Shown one piece after another: positions 40,445 through 52,543 of a stretch of DNA of 64,000 bases. Position 1 is the first letter of the stretch. Each line of letters opens with the position of its first letter. The stretch spans positions 1 through 64,000 of the forward strand of contig JACAXG010000516.1 of NCBI GenBank assembly GCA_018881555.1, written 5' to 3'. The notes beneath the pieces are model-generated. The model was given only the letters and a program-made list of their open reading frames with translations. It searched no databases and was not told where the DNA came from. This stretch comes from Amblyornis subalaris (taxonomy: Eukaryota > Chordata > Aves > Passeriformes > Ptilonorhynchidae). The position numbers and the translations under genes are program-made.

Positions 40445-40870
40445 CACTTCTCCCCTCCCCCTGCCGCCCGGCCGGGAAGGGGGTGGGAGATGTGCTGGCG
40501 CACCGCCGCTTAAAACCGCGCCGCCCGGAGGCGCCTGCCCGTTCCCGAGAGGAAGGCGGCTGCCGGATCCGCGCTGTGCCGCGGAGGGCGGCGAGAAGCG
40601 GGGCGGAGGGCGGCGGTGACCCCGCGGGGCCGGGCTGGGCTGCGGCAGCGGCAGCCGGCGGCGGGGCGGGGCGGGGGAGCTGGCGGCGGTGTCGCCGCCG
40701 TCGCTGGCGGTGGCCCGGCTGGATGGCCGGTCCCGCGGTTGCCCAGGGCGCCGAGCTCTCTCGCATCCCAGGGCCGAGCGTTCCCTCCGCCCGCATCGCA
40801 CTGCAGTAAGTTCGCGAGTCGCTGGGCGGCCGAAGTGGTCGCAGCTGCGGAGCTGGGGGGGCCGTGATGC

Positions 40871-42703
40871 ACGGCTGTGTCTGGGCGTAGTGGAGGGGCT
40901 AAGCTCAAAGTTGTAGCTAACCGTGCTGTGTTGAATTTGTCACGGCGCGTCGCCTTGATTTCTAGGTACTGCCAATTTACCTCGTCGACCTATATCACTT
41001 TGCTCAACCCCAGCCAATGTCCTGGTGCTGCCTCTGATAGCCGGGTTCAAAACGGTGAAGTGCTGAGGCATCCAGTGTAGATACGAACACAGCGAGGGCA
41101 GGAAACAAAAGATAAGCTGCAAACTTAGGCTTTAAAGGCTGGTCTTCTTAAACTTTACGTGTTGATGTGACAAGCTCGTTCCTGTGTTTTGGGTTTGTTT
41201 TGTTGTTTGTTTGTTTTTGTTTGTTTTGTTGCCCAGTGTTGTTCTGATTCTTTTTTAAGAACAGTTTTATTTGTCAGAAGTGAATGTAATTACATTTTTC
41301 ATTGTGAGTATCCTGTTTTGGAGATGGATTAAAGGTTTTCTCAGCAGATTACTATATCATGAGTATTGTTTTTCCATAGCTGAACAAGCAGAGTGTAGGG
41401 TCTTCATTCTGTTTTACTGTTTTTCTACAAATTTATGGAGAACTTTATTAATTTTAAAAAGCAGTTTTATCTGATTGATGAAAGTTTAGAAAAATTTGGG
41501 AAACTTACAAAATCCTATCATAAAATAAAAAAGGCAATGTAATAGGATAGGGAAAACCAGTAATTGTAGCAGGAGAAGTAGTCTTTTAAGCATTTATAAA
41601 AGCTACTCAACATTTCTTACTCCCATTTAGGTTAAATGACCTAATGTAGCAAGGTAATAGTTTTTCTTTGCACTTGAATGGTATGATGCACATATTTAGA
41701 AAGTCAGTATGCATCCGGAAGAAAAATCCATACTAAGAACCTAATATGCATTCCCAAATGCCTGGACTTGTGCTATGCTTTATAGATGAAATGACAGGAA
41801 ATAAGTCCCTTGTTTCTCCCCAAAGTGGTAATCCAGTATTGCTCAGATCCTGAAATGTCTATCTGGTACAGAAGGAAAACAAGCATCAAGAAACATGGGG
41901 CATCACAAAGCAGCACTTTCCTTCAGGGGCTTCTCTTGTCTGTCATTCATTTGTCAAGGTAGAAGGACTTTGTTGTTTATCATGGCAGGGAAGGCCTGGA
42001 ACAATTATTCAACTGTTTGAAGTGTTTGTGGAGTTATATGTTTTACGTTGTGGATTTGAAATATATGGGTCCAGTTGTGTCAACCTAATTTAGGTGCCTG
42101 CAAACATCGGCAGTTGCTGTTCCTAGGACAGTTTGGGAAAAAACCGCTTTCTTATGTTTGTTTAGGAAGAAGAAAAATATTTATGAATTGTTACATACAA
42201 GCTGAAATCATTTTTTCTAAACACCTATCGTGTTCAGTAGCAATGCATGAATGAACAGATATTTTTGAAGAGTTTATGCAGTATGAAAATAATAAAGTTA
42301 ATTGTTTTGAAGAGCAATAGATACCAGTTTTTTACTTACAAGGAGGTTCTGCATTGTTTCTGCTGTGGAACTAAGTGTCATTCAGGTGTCACTTTATGGG
42401 ATGGGTCTAGGTACCTCTTGCCTATGGAACAGGAATGAAGAGAATGATAAGAGAGTTGTAGGAAACCTGTTAGAGCAGCGTTTTGATAAAGCACAGTGTA
42501 AATAGCACATTTGGGAGTAAAGGTAGTAATAGGTTAATACTGGAAAACTTCAGTCAGTTGGCTGGATAGCTGGCCTGGGCTTCTTTTGCTTTGTGTGTGT
42601 GTGACAGCACTGCTGAGTTCTTGTGAACGACACATATAGAATGGAAGAAAATGGTTTGAAGTCATGCTTTATATTTAGTGTAATAAAAAATTACAGCATA
42701 TAG
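40871..42703. other. AT-rich flank right of the CpG island
   Basis: GC content decays quickly after about 41,080. A (GTTT)n-like stretch lies at 41,194-41,230. No supportable coding exon is visible. If the island gene is on the + strand, this is the start of a long first intron. Confidence 0.5.
41194..41230. repeat. (GTTT)n-like simple repeat
   Basis: Interrupted TTTG/TTTTG units run for about 37 bases. A similar stretch recurs near 52,816-52,845. Confidence 0.85.
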
Positions 42704-42832
42704 CATAGAATCATGGAATATCTCAAGTTTTAAGTGACCCATAAAGATAATTGAGTCCAACTCCCTGCTCCTTACAGGACTACCTCAAACTAAACCGTAT
42801 GACTGAGAGCATCGTCCAGACGCTCCTTGAGT
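42704..42832 (-). mobile_element. CR1 LINE 3'-end fragment, antisense
   Basis: On the + strand it reads 'atagaatcatggaatatctc', 'gagtccaactccctgctcc', 'gactgagagcatcgtccaga' and 'cgctccttgagt'. This is the reverse complement of the CR1 3'-end type in which 'gagcgttgtccaaacgcttc' is typical. It differs from the 58-kb copy in subfamily and is strongly truncated. Confidence 0.92.
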
Positions 42833-45443
42833 ATAGATGATATACTATGTTTCATTCTCTTTGAATTGTTATGACCTTTATTAGATCACTGATAAGCTAA
42901 ACCTTCTGCATACAATTTTGACAAGTCTTTTTAAAGCCATGATTATTTCTGATGTTTCCTTGGATAAAGTTAACTTCGTTGCAAAGAGGACTTTACATGA
43001 TATCTATACTCACAGTGTATCTTCTCATCTTGTGTCCTGGTGAGAGTTGTGGATCCTTGTGAAAACTGTATGATGAAACGTTTTCATCTGTATCTGGAAC
43101 TATGGAAAGGTCGTGACAATTAGAAGGGAGTGGGTTACAGAAACAATAAGCCTTTTTTTGTGGTTTGGTGTGCCAGATAAAGAGAATTTCAGTCAGACTT
43201 TCACCTGTGGAACGGAGAAGGTACTTGTGAAAGACATTTATGTTTATTTTAAAGTTATGATAAAGTTCTCAAATCTGGGAGACATCAAAAGAATGCGGTG
43301 TTGTTGAAGAACAGGATGCTGGCCTACTGAAGGTGTTAGTTTTGGATTCCAGGTCCCTACATCTTGTTGCTATCAAGTAAAGTTTGGAACCTGCTTCAGG
43401 AGTTCCCAAGTGAGCTTTGCATTACTGTCTAAAGTGAAAAAGAAATCAAGGAAATGGACTACACCTTGCTCTGGATGTAACTCTGAGTTTTTTACACTCA
43501 TGCAGAATAAGTTCTAAGTCTTATTCTGAAAGAATCATAGCATTTCACAGCCAGTTTAATCAATAGAAGATGGAATAAAAGGTTAAAAACAATATTTCTG
43601 TGAGAAGAATTCCACATAAAGGGTCTCTTGACCTTCACTTTTGAGTTTCTTCAGTCAGTTCATAGTTTCCTGTGGCACTTACAAAATAACTAGTAACAGT
43701 AATAGTAGACTTAAGGCAATTACTTGTCCATAATTTTAGTTTTTCACAACAGTACTTTATTAATAATTTTCTCTTTGGGGATGACTTTTATAGCTAAATC
43801 AGCAAATTCACAGTACTGGAAAGCTGAGAAAATGACATGCTGGGTCTCACTGAGAAAAGTTTGATGTTTGTAGTTATTTTTAATACCTTGTTTAAAAGAA
43901 TGAAAAAAGTTAAAAATTTGGGGGTTGAAACTTGAGTTTGTCAACCTGACCTAGTTTCCACTTCACTAATAATGCTATTAGTATGGAGAGAAATGATCTG
44001 ATGCAGGTAAAGTATTTAGGCTAATTTAGGAAGTTGAGAAGTACATATTTATTTAGTTGGCATTTAGATGAGTAACTGTCCCCAAACANCCTGTAAAACA
44101 GCTTTATGCAATGTAGAACACATTTTCTTTTTTTATTGTTTCTGAAGAAAATAGAAGATTTCTCTGAATTATGTTTGCAGCAGTTTAGCCCTGAAGGGAT
44201 ATAGTTAGTTTGCCACAAGTTTAAAAGCTTAACAAATGTAAGTATTTGGAGGCTGTTTAATTATTTGTTGTCCAACCCCTTAATACAAGTTTGAAATGTA
44301 AGTGTACAACTCTGACACTATTGTTTTGCCCTAAATGATTTTTGAAAAAGTAAATAAAGACAAGCAAAGTTGTAGACATGTTTGTCAGTTCAGTGTTACT
44401 AATTAAACTTCCTATTCTGGGGAACGATTAGCTTTTTATTTTTAGATGTTTGTTGTTTACCATAGTAAACCATGACTAAAATGACCTCTAGATACTTCTT
44501 TCTTCTCTGTTAAGACGTTTTTTTATGCTGGCAGAAATATTTAGTTAATACAAATNCCATGAATTAGTTCATTATTTTTAGTTTGCTTTTCAGCCCCATT
44601 TTGATTATTTGGTTTGAATNGTGGCTTTTTTTCATTAGACATTCAATGAGATGTCTAGTGCTCAGTAGTTGTAATAANGAGCTCACTCTCTAGTCCTTGC
44701 AGTAGTAATAAACTCAACAGATATGTGATAAAAATTTCCACAAAGGTTTATGTTCATGCTTCCAAATCTGTGAGCCTTCTGCTGTGACGCGGTGCTTTGC
44801 TTCCGTTTTGGGTTGCCTTGTGAATATTGTGAAGCATTCCAATGTATTGGTGGTTTAGCCAGGGAATGGGGAGAACTCACACAGTTAATAGAAATTTGAT
44901 TCTCTTCTCCTTTGTCTTTTAAAGCACATTGTGTGAAGTAAAAGCAACTAGTCAAATTTATTCTCTTTGGTCTTAGAGGACAGATAAGCTAAATTTAAGT
45001 AAAATAGAGGAATGGCAAATAGTAAGGCAGCTGTATCAGCCCAGGAAAGAATCTCAGATGGTGTGAAGTCAGCAAGTTTTCCTGTCTTGTTGTCTGAAAG
45101 GAAAAGTAGTGTTTTCTTGGAAACCTAGATTATAGAGANTATGGCCTAGATGTAAGAATATGAACCACTGCATCTCAAGACTCGAGAGTCTGCTGCTTTT
45201 TTGCCTTTTTAATTGTGAATTTTCTCATGTTTCCTGCATGAATTTATGAATTAATCAAGTGAATGGGGTAATATTATGCCAGAAATAGGTTTTAAGAAGG
45301 GAGGAAGGAAAAAAGAGAATGAAGGAAAAAAAGAGAGAACATTTATAGCCAAGAAAATGATACTGAAGTAGATGAAAACTGAAAAATACGTGATTACAGA
45401 CAGGAATGAATTAAGCCAGCAAAAGGAAATATAATGCTTACTT

Positions 45444-45460
45444 CCCCCCCCCCCCCCCCC
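45444..45460. repeat. Poly-C tract (17 C)
   Basis: Seventeen uninterrupted C lie in strongly AT-rich surroundings. Such a tract is uncommon and prone to length errors in sequencing. Confidence 0.9.
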
Positions 45461-48173
45461 AAGGTTAGTCATCAATGAAAACCTTTTTATAAAATTTAAA
45501 AGAACCTAGAATTGAAAGGATTTTAGGTTGAGAAATGTAAAACTTGAATTAACCTCCTTTATGTAACCAGGATGCTGCTTCCATACACCTCTAGGATTTT
45601 TTACTCAATATCTTTACTTTGTCTGTTTCTTTAGGTTTTGATAATTTAGTCATCATTTAAAGTTTTAAAATTGTTGAAAATACACATTAACGTGTCTATT
45701 CTGTCTTCTCTTCAATATCTAAATACCATCTGGTTACCTTCTGTCTCTCCTATTATTACTAATGGAAAGTCAAAAGCACCTGCTGGGGGAAATTTTAATT
45801 TTAAGATGGGCATCCTTTATAGGTCATTTGAAGCACATTCTGGATGTATCCAGGTCTCTCAATTCATTATAAAGGGTGCCTGGCTGGTGTGACTCCTTCA
45901 CAGTTTAAAATCTAATTTTAAGACATTCGTCTTTGTGTGAGATAAATTATACCCTTGGGTATCTTCTCAACTAGGGGTGTAAGGAAGAATTGAACTCGTA
46001 AGAATGTATGAAATCTTCTCCATGCATTACTGAATATAAACACAAAGTAAAATAGCCTTAAAACAGTAGTTCATTAGAATGGGCTGCATACCAGAAGTTA
46101 AATATCAAAGGACCTATTTTTAAATGTATCTAAATAAACAAGCTCTCTGGAGCATTTCTATTTTTCTTCACATCCCAAAAACATGACTGTGGTATGTTTT
46201 TATCAAAAAGTCCCTGTCTTAATTCNTTATTGATATAAAATATTCCAGTAACTCTTTTTAATGGAAAATAAAATTACAGGCTTTTTTAAAAATTCTGGAT
46301 TTACTTTGAAACTATGAAACCTTACTCAGGCATTTACTCATTGTTCTACATGTCATACACATTGAAAAACTACTACATCTGTGACAAGTTTTATCTTCAT
46401 ATGCTGTCGTAAATTTAAAATTGTGTAGTACTGCAATTATTTCTGCTCAGGAAGTACAGGGGGTCATTTTGCCTGTTTTTACTTTAAAAGCACTAACACG
46501 TTTGTGTTTAAACAGACTGACAACTTCTATGTCAAAGAATTCAAACCTTCTAAACAATATGATCTCTTATATAACAGAGATATAAAACTTTGAACTGCCC
46601 TTTGTTAGGTTTAGTGCTGTTGACACAACTTATTTCATAAAAGTCAAATGGCTGGTGGAATCCTGGGGAAACTCCCAGCTTTGAAGATTAGGTGTTCTTA
46701 AAAGCAGTATACTGTGATAAGAATATTTTACTTTTACTTCCTCTTTAACTTTAAAATGCCAAGTGGTTATATTGTGTTCCTCATATTCACTGTAAAATAT
46801 CATGCTCAGTTATGAAATGTTTTGCTTTTGTAAATACAAAANAGTTACTCGTAGAAAAGCTTTATATTCTCTCACAGACTGTTTCCTATACATAGGCACC
46901 CAGAAACTACAAAACCAGCTTATATGAGTGTTCCATGTATTTTCCTACCCTGTATTGCACAGTACACCAGGGTGGTGATTNTTACATATCTCTGTTGGTG
47001 TTGAGAAAAAGAGTCGTGATGAGTGACCCAGTACTTATAGCTAGTTGCCTATCCAGTGAANAGGAAGAAGTTCAAGTCTTTATTAAGAATTTTTGTGCGT
47101 TCTTATTCAGCTCTGATGAGCTGAAGTCAGGGTAAATCATCTGTCAATGACAGAAGAATTTATAGAATCTTACAAATACACTTTTCCAAGTAACAGGAAC
47201 ATATTCAGTCATATTTCAGTGTAGTTTAACAAGCAGATAGCTGTGGAGGAAACTAATAAGAATATATGGGCCACATATAAGATCTTATACTTTCAAGAGC
47301 ACTTCTTCAGGGTTTGGTCCATAGTCCCTCTGACCTTTTCTCAGTTAATGGCACATGCCTGATAACTCTGGTCACTCAGTGAAGCTTTTTCATTTTGGAT
47401 CTTGCATTATCGACTCTCAAAATGCTGTCCGGCTAAAGGAAGACGTGACCCTTTCAGTATCCCAATACAATGATATATTGAAACAGTGAATTCTGCATGA
47501 TTAGTCCAGGACCCTAACTAAAAGGATAACAACTGCTATGGGGGTGGAGTAATGCTTTCATTAACTAGAAACCTTGAAAGCTTCTGTAATTCATCCATAA
47601 TTCATATACCATCTTAAAGTAAAATTAAATAAAAGCATTATTTTCAAAATCCAAAATAAACTACTGTGGAACTTGGACTTTTTATGACAGCAATTGTAGA
47701 ACTGAGACATTCTTGCTTTGCTTATTTGTACTAAAATCAGATAAACATCTTCAATGTATCCTGCCTGACAAGGTACAACTCCTTGGATTTGCTGTTTGGT
47801 CAAGCTCTGGTTTTTCTTGCATTATTTACATTCTTGGCCGGCTTTCACTGGAGAGCATCACAAGCAGGAAAGGTTTGCCAATTCTTGTACATATTTCTTA
47901 TGTTCTGCAGTTTTCATTCAGATTCAAATGCTTCATCCCTTCCCCATGTAGAGTTCTTTAATTTATTCAGGAAAAGTTTCATTACTCCTCCCCTTGTCTT
48001 GTTTACTGCTCTCATTCTTTGGAAATGCAAATATGTATTTGTCAGAGCAGGTGCCATCTCTTTTAAGCTGTGAGCAAATTATTAACCCATGAAGGAATAA
48101 AATGCTGTTCCTCTCCAGGGAACTTGATGCATGTATCCCAATATGAAGAGCTTGTTGCTGAGCCTTGTGTACA

Positions 48174-48195
48174 TATCAACATATATATGTTGATA
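48174..48195. repeat. Perfect 22-bp palindrome
   Basis: The sequence TATCAACATAT and its exact reverse complement are directly joined without a spacer, so the whole 22 bases are self-complementary. Confidence 0.95.
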
Positions 48196-49239
48196 ACTAT
48201 GCTTTATATTAACAAATGAATATGAATCACATGTGTAGATCATTGTTGCATGTTGATATCAAAATAGATTTTCATCCAATTCTATGTTTGAGGGACATGT
48301 TGACAGTTACAGAGGTGCATTGAAACCTGTATGTCTACTTTCTTTATANAACCTAAGTGTCTCAAACACTTTAAACCAGTGTCTTCTACAGCCGTTTAAA
48401 TGTTTTAGGGATATGCAAGAAATGGTGTGGCTGTTTAAAGAGAAGGTCTTCAGCAAAGCACAAAGTTTGGAGAGATTTTAAGCTGTTAAAAAATGAAGCA
48501 CCTGAAAGCAGAACAGCTGTGGTAATGATTTTCAANCTGTGGGCGTTGAAGAAGAGAAGATAATACTTAGTCTTACCTTGTCTTCAACAATATTGTCATT
48601 GATTCTGCAGATTTAACACAAATTCCATTGAATATGTCTTTTTTAAGATAGCCTAATAGAATTGAAGAAGGGGAGGGAAGGAAAGGCAGTTCATGACAGC
48701 NTAACCTTTCTGTCTTAATACTTTAAATGCCCCCTTAATACTCTTAAATACTGTAAAATGGATGTAAACAGCATGATGAAGACCTTAAATATTGTCATTA
48801 AGTTTATAATGGAGAAGAATGTTGTGTATCATAGATGGATTCTTTTGAAGAGTTGATAATGCAGATTACATTCCTCAATATAGTTGCAATTGGATTCTGT
48901 AAATGACAGCAGGCACAGTTACAAAAATGGAATGTTTCCCTTGGTTATTATCTAGTTATTTTTGAAAACTATATGTTGCCAGTAAAATATTTTGTTTGTA
49001 TGCGCCTGTGTTTGTGGGAAGTATGTGTTGCATATGTGGCGAGTGAATACCCACACTACAGAGTGTGGTAAACATTGTAGCATTTACTTCTTTTTTTTCC
49101 AGAGAAAAATAATTATTATTAACCAGTTTGTCTGGATTTTTTTTTTTGTGGAGTCATATTCTGCACATTGTCCTGAAAATTCACTGTGACTTATTTATAT
49201 CCTTATCAAGGCACTATTAGTGGGGCCAGTGAATGGGAT

Positions 49240-49440
49240 CATTCTTCATCCCTCTTAGAAGCATAAGGATAGCTTTACTGGATGATACTGGAAGTCTGTC
49301 TGGACTAATATAATGTCTCCTAACAGTGATTATCAAGGAAGGAATATAAGAATAGGCTGAGCATTCCCAGAGTGTTCCTCCAGGCTCCAACACTCTGTAC
49401 ACATTTATTATTTTACAGATATCAGAGNTAGCCCATTGTT
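49240..49440 (+). repeat. Possible ancient interspersed repeat relic
   Basis: The phrases 'gaagcataaggatagcttta', 'ctggatgatactggaagtct', 'gtctggactaatataatgtc' and 'tcctaacagtgattatcaa' follow the order of a widespread old amniote repeat with 'catactgggtcagaccaatgg...'-like wording. The match is from memory of its general pattern and is weak. It lies just before another ancient LINE relic, so both could belong to one eroded region. Confidence 0.3.
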
Positions 49441-49599
49441 TCATTTTGAACCTGGAAGAATTCTAGTGTGCTCTTATTTTTTCTGAGTGAGTTGTTCCAT
49501 CTTTTTTGTCCTCTTTTTCCAGTTCTACTGTAATCAGTTTGAAAATCCAAAAAGCTCTATATGTTATTCAGAATGCAGGTATACCAGGGATCTATACAA

Positions 49600-49870
49600 T
49601 GAAATAAATTGTTTTATTCTCAATTTCTTTCTGAATACTCTTATTTTTGAATGCTGTCAAACACTGATCTGATGTTTTCTGATTATAGTTCCAAAATTTT
49701 ATTTTATTTCTGAGTGATAACTCATCAATGATGAGCTCACTGCTCATCACTTTAAGTGTATTGCTAGGATTTTTTTTTTCTGTGTGCATTACTTTAGATT
49801 CATCAATGCTGAGGTATATGTAACTATTCCAGTGGGAAGTGGAGGACAGCATTAGCAAGCAAGAGAAAGG
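49600..49870 (-). mobile_element. Ancient CR1/L3-like LINE relic, antisense
   Basis: On the + strand, 'gaatgctgtcaaacactgat', 'ctgatgttttctgattatag', 'gagtgataactcatcaatga', 'gtgtgcattactttagattc' and 'atcaatgctgaggtatatg' follow the order of old antisense CR1/L3-type elements of amniotes. The open frame crossing it is a shadow. Its divergence is similar to that of the 14.6-kb relic. Confidence 0.55.
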
Positions 49871-51384
49871 ACAGTGAGGCTATTAGGGGATTTAGTACCT
49901 ATATTATAGCTAAATTCCGTTTCAACTCTCTAAATCTTCTCCTGTATCTATCCTTAGAAACATTATGGTGTCTGAGTTAAATATTTCATTGGTATGGATG
50001 TAATAACAACTAGAATAATGACTAGATAATCTGTTGGAAGAGGATTGTTTTTCTTTATGAATAATACATAGCAAACTTGAAATTATTTAAAAGATACTCT
50101 GTGTAACCGCGTAATGTGTCATACCTCTTGCATAAATTTACTCATTTAAAGAATTATTAAAACCAAAAATANTTAAAAAACATTTTTGAAATGTTTACAT
50201 TTTTTTGTTTTTCTGTGTTTGCCGATCTTCTAATCTTAGCCTAATAAGAAATATTCTGCTACATAGTACATAAATACTTGGACTTTGTTAATTTAGGACA
50301 TGGGTGTGTATATATAAGTATGCATACCTTGTATATANATTTATATTGACTACATGCTGAATATGCCAGCAAATATTCATTGCAGTTCTAAACACGATTA
50401 AATTTATAGCTGTCAGAAGGTGTCTAACAGTTTAGTTACTTACAGGAATTGAACTTTTGAAGTGGTAGTTAGAGAAACTGTTCCTAACCAAGCAACTAAC
50501 CCTAGCTGGGATCAGACTAGATCTGAATGTTTTTATTTAGATTGTATGTCCAAGAGAAGCAAACTCTGTAAGTAACTGGTGCGATGTGTGTATATGTATT
50601 ACTACTAAATAATTGACTTTATATTGCAATATTTTTATTATTANTTAAAAAAAAAATCAACATCACCATGGTCATCCTCTTTTAATATAGAAATGGGAAC
50701 ATGGAGCTGGAGTGGATCAGATGAACCATTGTGCCTACTCATTTACAGCCTCAGGAAACATGTCATTAGATGCCTCATGCAGATTTGGGTTCACTGAGCA
50801 TCAGTTTTGCACACCCTTACCAGAAGCCACGGAATGTTTCAAGGCAGTCTAAAACATAACTTAAGATTTAGAATACAAGACTAAGTCATTAAAACAATAA
50901 TGTTACAAGAGGAGAGGACAAAATACTCAGATAATTTTAGTTTAGAATAAAATCTACTACTATGTCTATCTGTCTTTTGTGCTCATCTGTGAAGATATTT
51001 AAGAAAAGCAGTTACTGTCATAATTTTTTAAGGTCTGGTATTTTAAATTTAAATATTGAAGAAGGTGTGAGCAATATAACATCTTAATTTGTAAGTGTGA
51101 CTATTCACACTGAGAGTCTGTTNCTTATAGTTGTACTTCTGTGAATTTGGTGATCACACTTAATTGAAAACTATATTTCCCATAAATTATTCTGTATGAA
51201 CTACTCATCATTATTTATAATGCTTTTAANTAATAATGCTTGTAAATAATAAAGTGTACAGCCTGGCATTACATCATTTCTTTAATCCTTTTAGTAGAAG
51301 TTACAGTTCTGTGATGTGTTACATGAATCTAAGAGAGATATTGTCTGGTATTTCTTAGCTAGTCTGAACTAATGAGAGAGACTA

Positions 51385-51399
51385 GTGCCCCCTGTTAGG
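51385..51399 (-). promoter_or_regulatory. Possible CTCF-type motif
   Basis: GTGCCCCCTGTTAGG resembles the C-rich strand of the CTCF core, whose familiar form contains GCCCCCTGSTGG, with about two departures. It stands out as a C-run in AT-rich DNA. Motif resemblance alone is weak evidence of binding. Confidence 0.25.
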
Positions 51400-52020
51400 T
51401 GTACAGTAAAAGAATTTACATTAAAAAGAAATCCAATCAATGTTAGCTCAGGAGGATATGTATTTATTAATAACTATTGAAATATTCTGGGCTAGTAAAA
51501 TTAATGAATTCTGAATGCTATCAAATGACTGTGTTATTTTGTGGATCTGAACTTAAGAAGGTGAATATGATAAAGCAAGGCAATGGCAAATGAGAAAGGC
51601 TGATGCTGTCAGACTCCTGTTACTACTCCTTTTAAAGTTTACTAATTCTGAGTATATTGAGATATGAGCAATGTTTCTTAAACTTTGAAATTTTGATGAG
51701 AAAGTGATGTATATTTTAAAATCAATGCATCAGAATTCTTACTATTGAGATTTGACCTCTGGTGTTGTGAGTTTATTTTGTGTGTATTTTCTCTAAGCTG
51801 TATTTGTCATGACCCTCATAGCAGATGCATGGGAAGCATATGCAGATAGCTTCTAACCTGCTGATACTTCGATGGATTTACATTAGACCACAATGAATTC
51901 CTGCCTCTGGAGCTTGAACATTTTTTATTATTTTTCTGTTTGTCTTGACCTTACTATATTGGAACAGTGTTTACAGTTCTGTTTTCTAGAAATATGTGAA
52001 ATATATACATTCATTCTTAG

Positions 52021-52079
52021 AGAATTAGAATTTCAGTCACCAGTCTCCAGATAGTTAGAATTAGAATTTCAGTCATCAG
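52021..52079. repeat. 23-bp direct repeat, period 36
   Basis: The 23-base phrase beginning AGAATTAGAATTTCAGTCA and ending CAG occurs at 52,021-52,043 and 52,057-52,079 with one mismatch. The two starts are 36 bases apart. Confidence 0.9.
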
Positions 52080-52494
52080 CCCTCCCTTCTAGATCACTGT
52101 TGTTTCTGTACACTGCTCTACATTGCTAATTAGCTATGCATTATACGATAGTTTTTCTTCTGTTGCATAGATGCCATGGTGGTAAGAGTCTTAGAAATAT
52201 GGAATCATACCAATATGACCTAGGGAATTCTTTAGTAACAATTATGTATTTCTTATGCTACATGAAAATACATATTTAGTCATACATAAAACTAGGTCTG
52301 TAAAATAAAAATGTTCATCTGTATGTCTAAGCCTCTTTCTACACCATAGAGTCAGTGAAATGTGCACTAGAAGGTGAGCTCAGCTCAGAGTTACTTCNCT
52401 TATTGCCCACCCTTTTTTATAACATATTGTAAGAAATACCTGTTACATTTCCTAAAACAGACCACCAAAAGACCAGCAAAAGGAGGAGGAAAGT

Positions 52495-52543
52495 CTGTCT
52501 TACAGACATGTCTTACAGACCATGTCTGTCTTACACCCCGTCT
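52495..52543. repeat. Short degenerate tandem repeat with TGTCTTACA core
   Basis: Three copies of TGTCTTACA, the first two continuing with GAC, occur at short intervals. GTCTGT and ACAGAC within it can also pair as a small hairpin. Confidence 0.85.

Larger units (their letters stand above)
39680..40870. promoter_or_regulatory. CpG island: probable gene promoter and 5' exon region
   Basis: Base composition changes abruptly from AT-rich to very GC-rich with frequent CG dinucleotides for about 1.2 kb, then falls back. In vertebrates such isolated islands normally mark the promoter and first exon of a gene. Visible elements are GC boxes (GGGCGG) around 40,381-40,391 and 40,662-40,677, a TTAAAA element near 40,510, and no canonical TATAAA. 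Donor-like sequences on + follow 40,199 (GG then GTAAGT), 40,361 (ACAG then GTACGG) and 40,805 (GCA then GTAAGT). On the minus strand CCT then GTAAGA follows 39,674. Long open frames run through on both strands, as expected from GC bias, and none matches a known protein. Direction is unresolved; + is slightly favoured by three donors. Confidence 0.88.
42833..49239. other. AT-rich non-coding span
   Basis: About 6.4 kb with no supportable gene or clear transposon. It contains a poly-C run at 45,444-45,460 and a 22-bp palindrome at 48,174-48,195. A + strand open frame near 43,113-43,307 ends beside a donor-like GAGAAG|GTACTT, but shows no recognisable domain. Confidence 0.5.

Noticed and set aside
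39623..40908. Many long open frames on both strands in the CpG island (up to 194 codons)
   Set aside because: GC-rich DNA has few stop codons in any frame. The translations are Arg/Pro/Gly/Ala-rich, overlap on both strands and show no domain.
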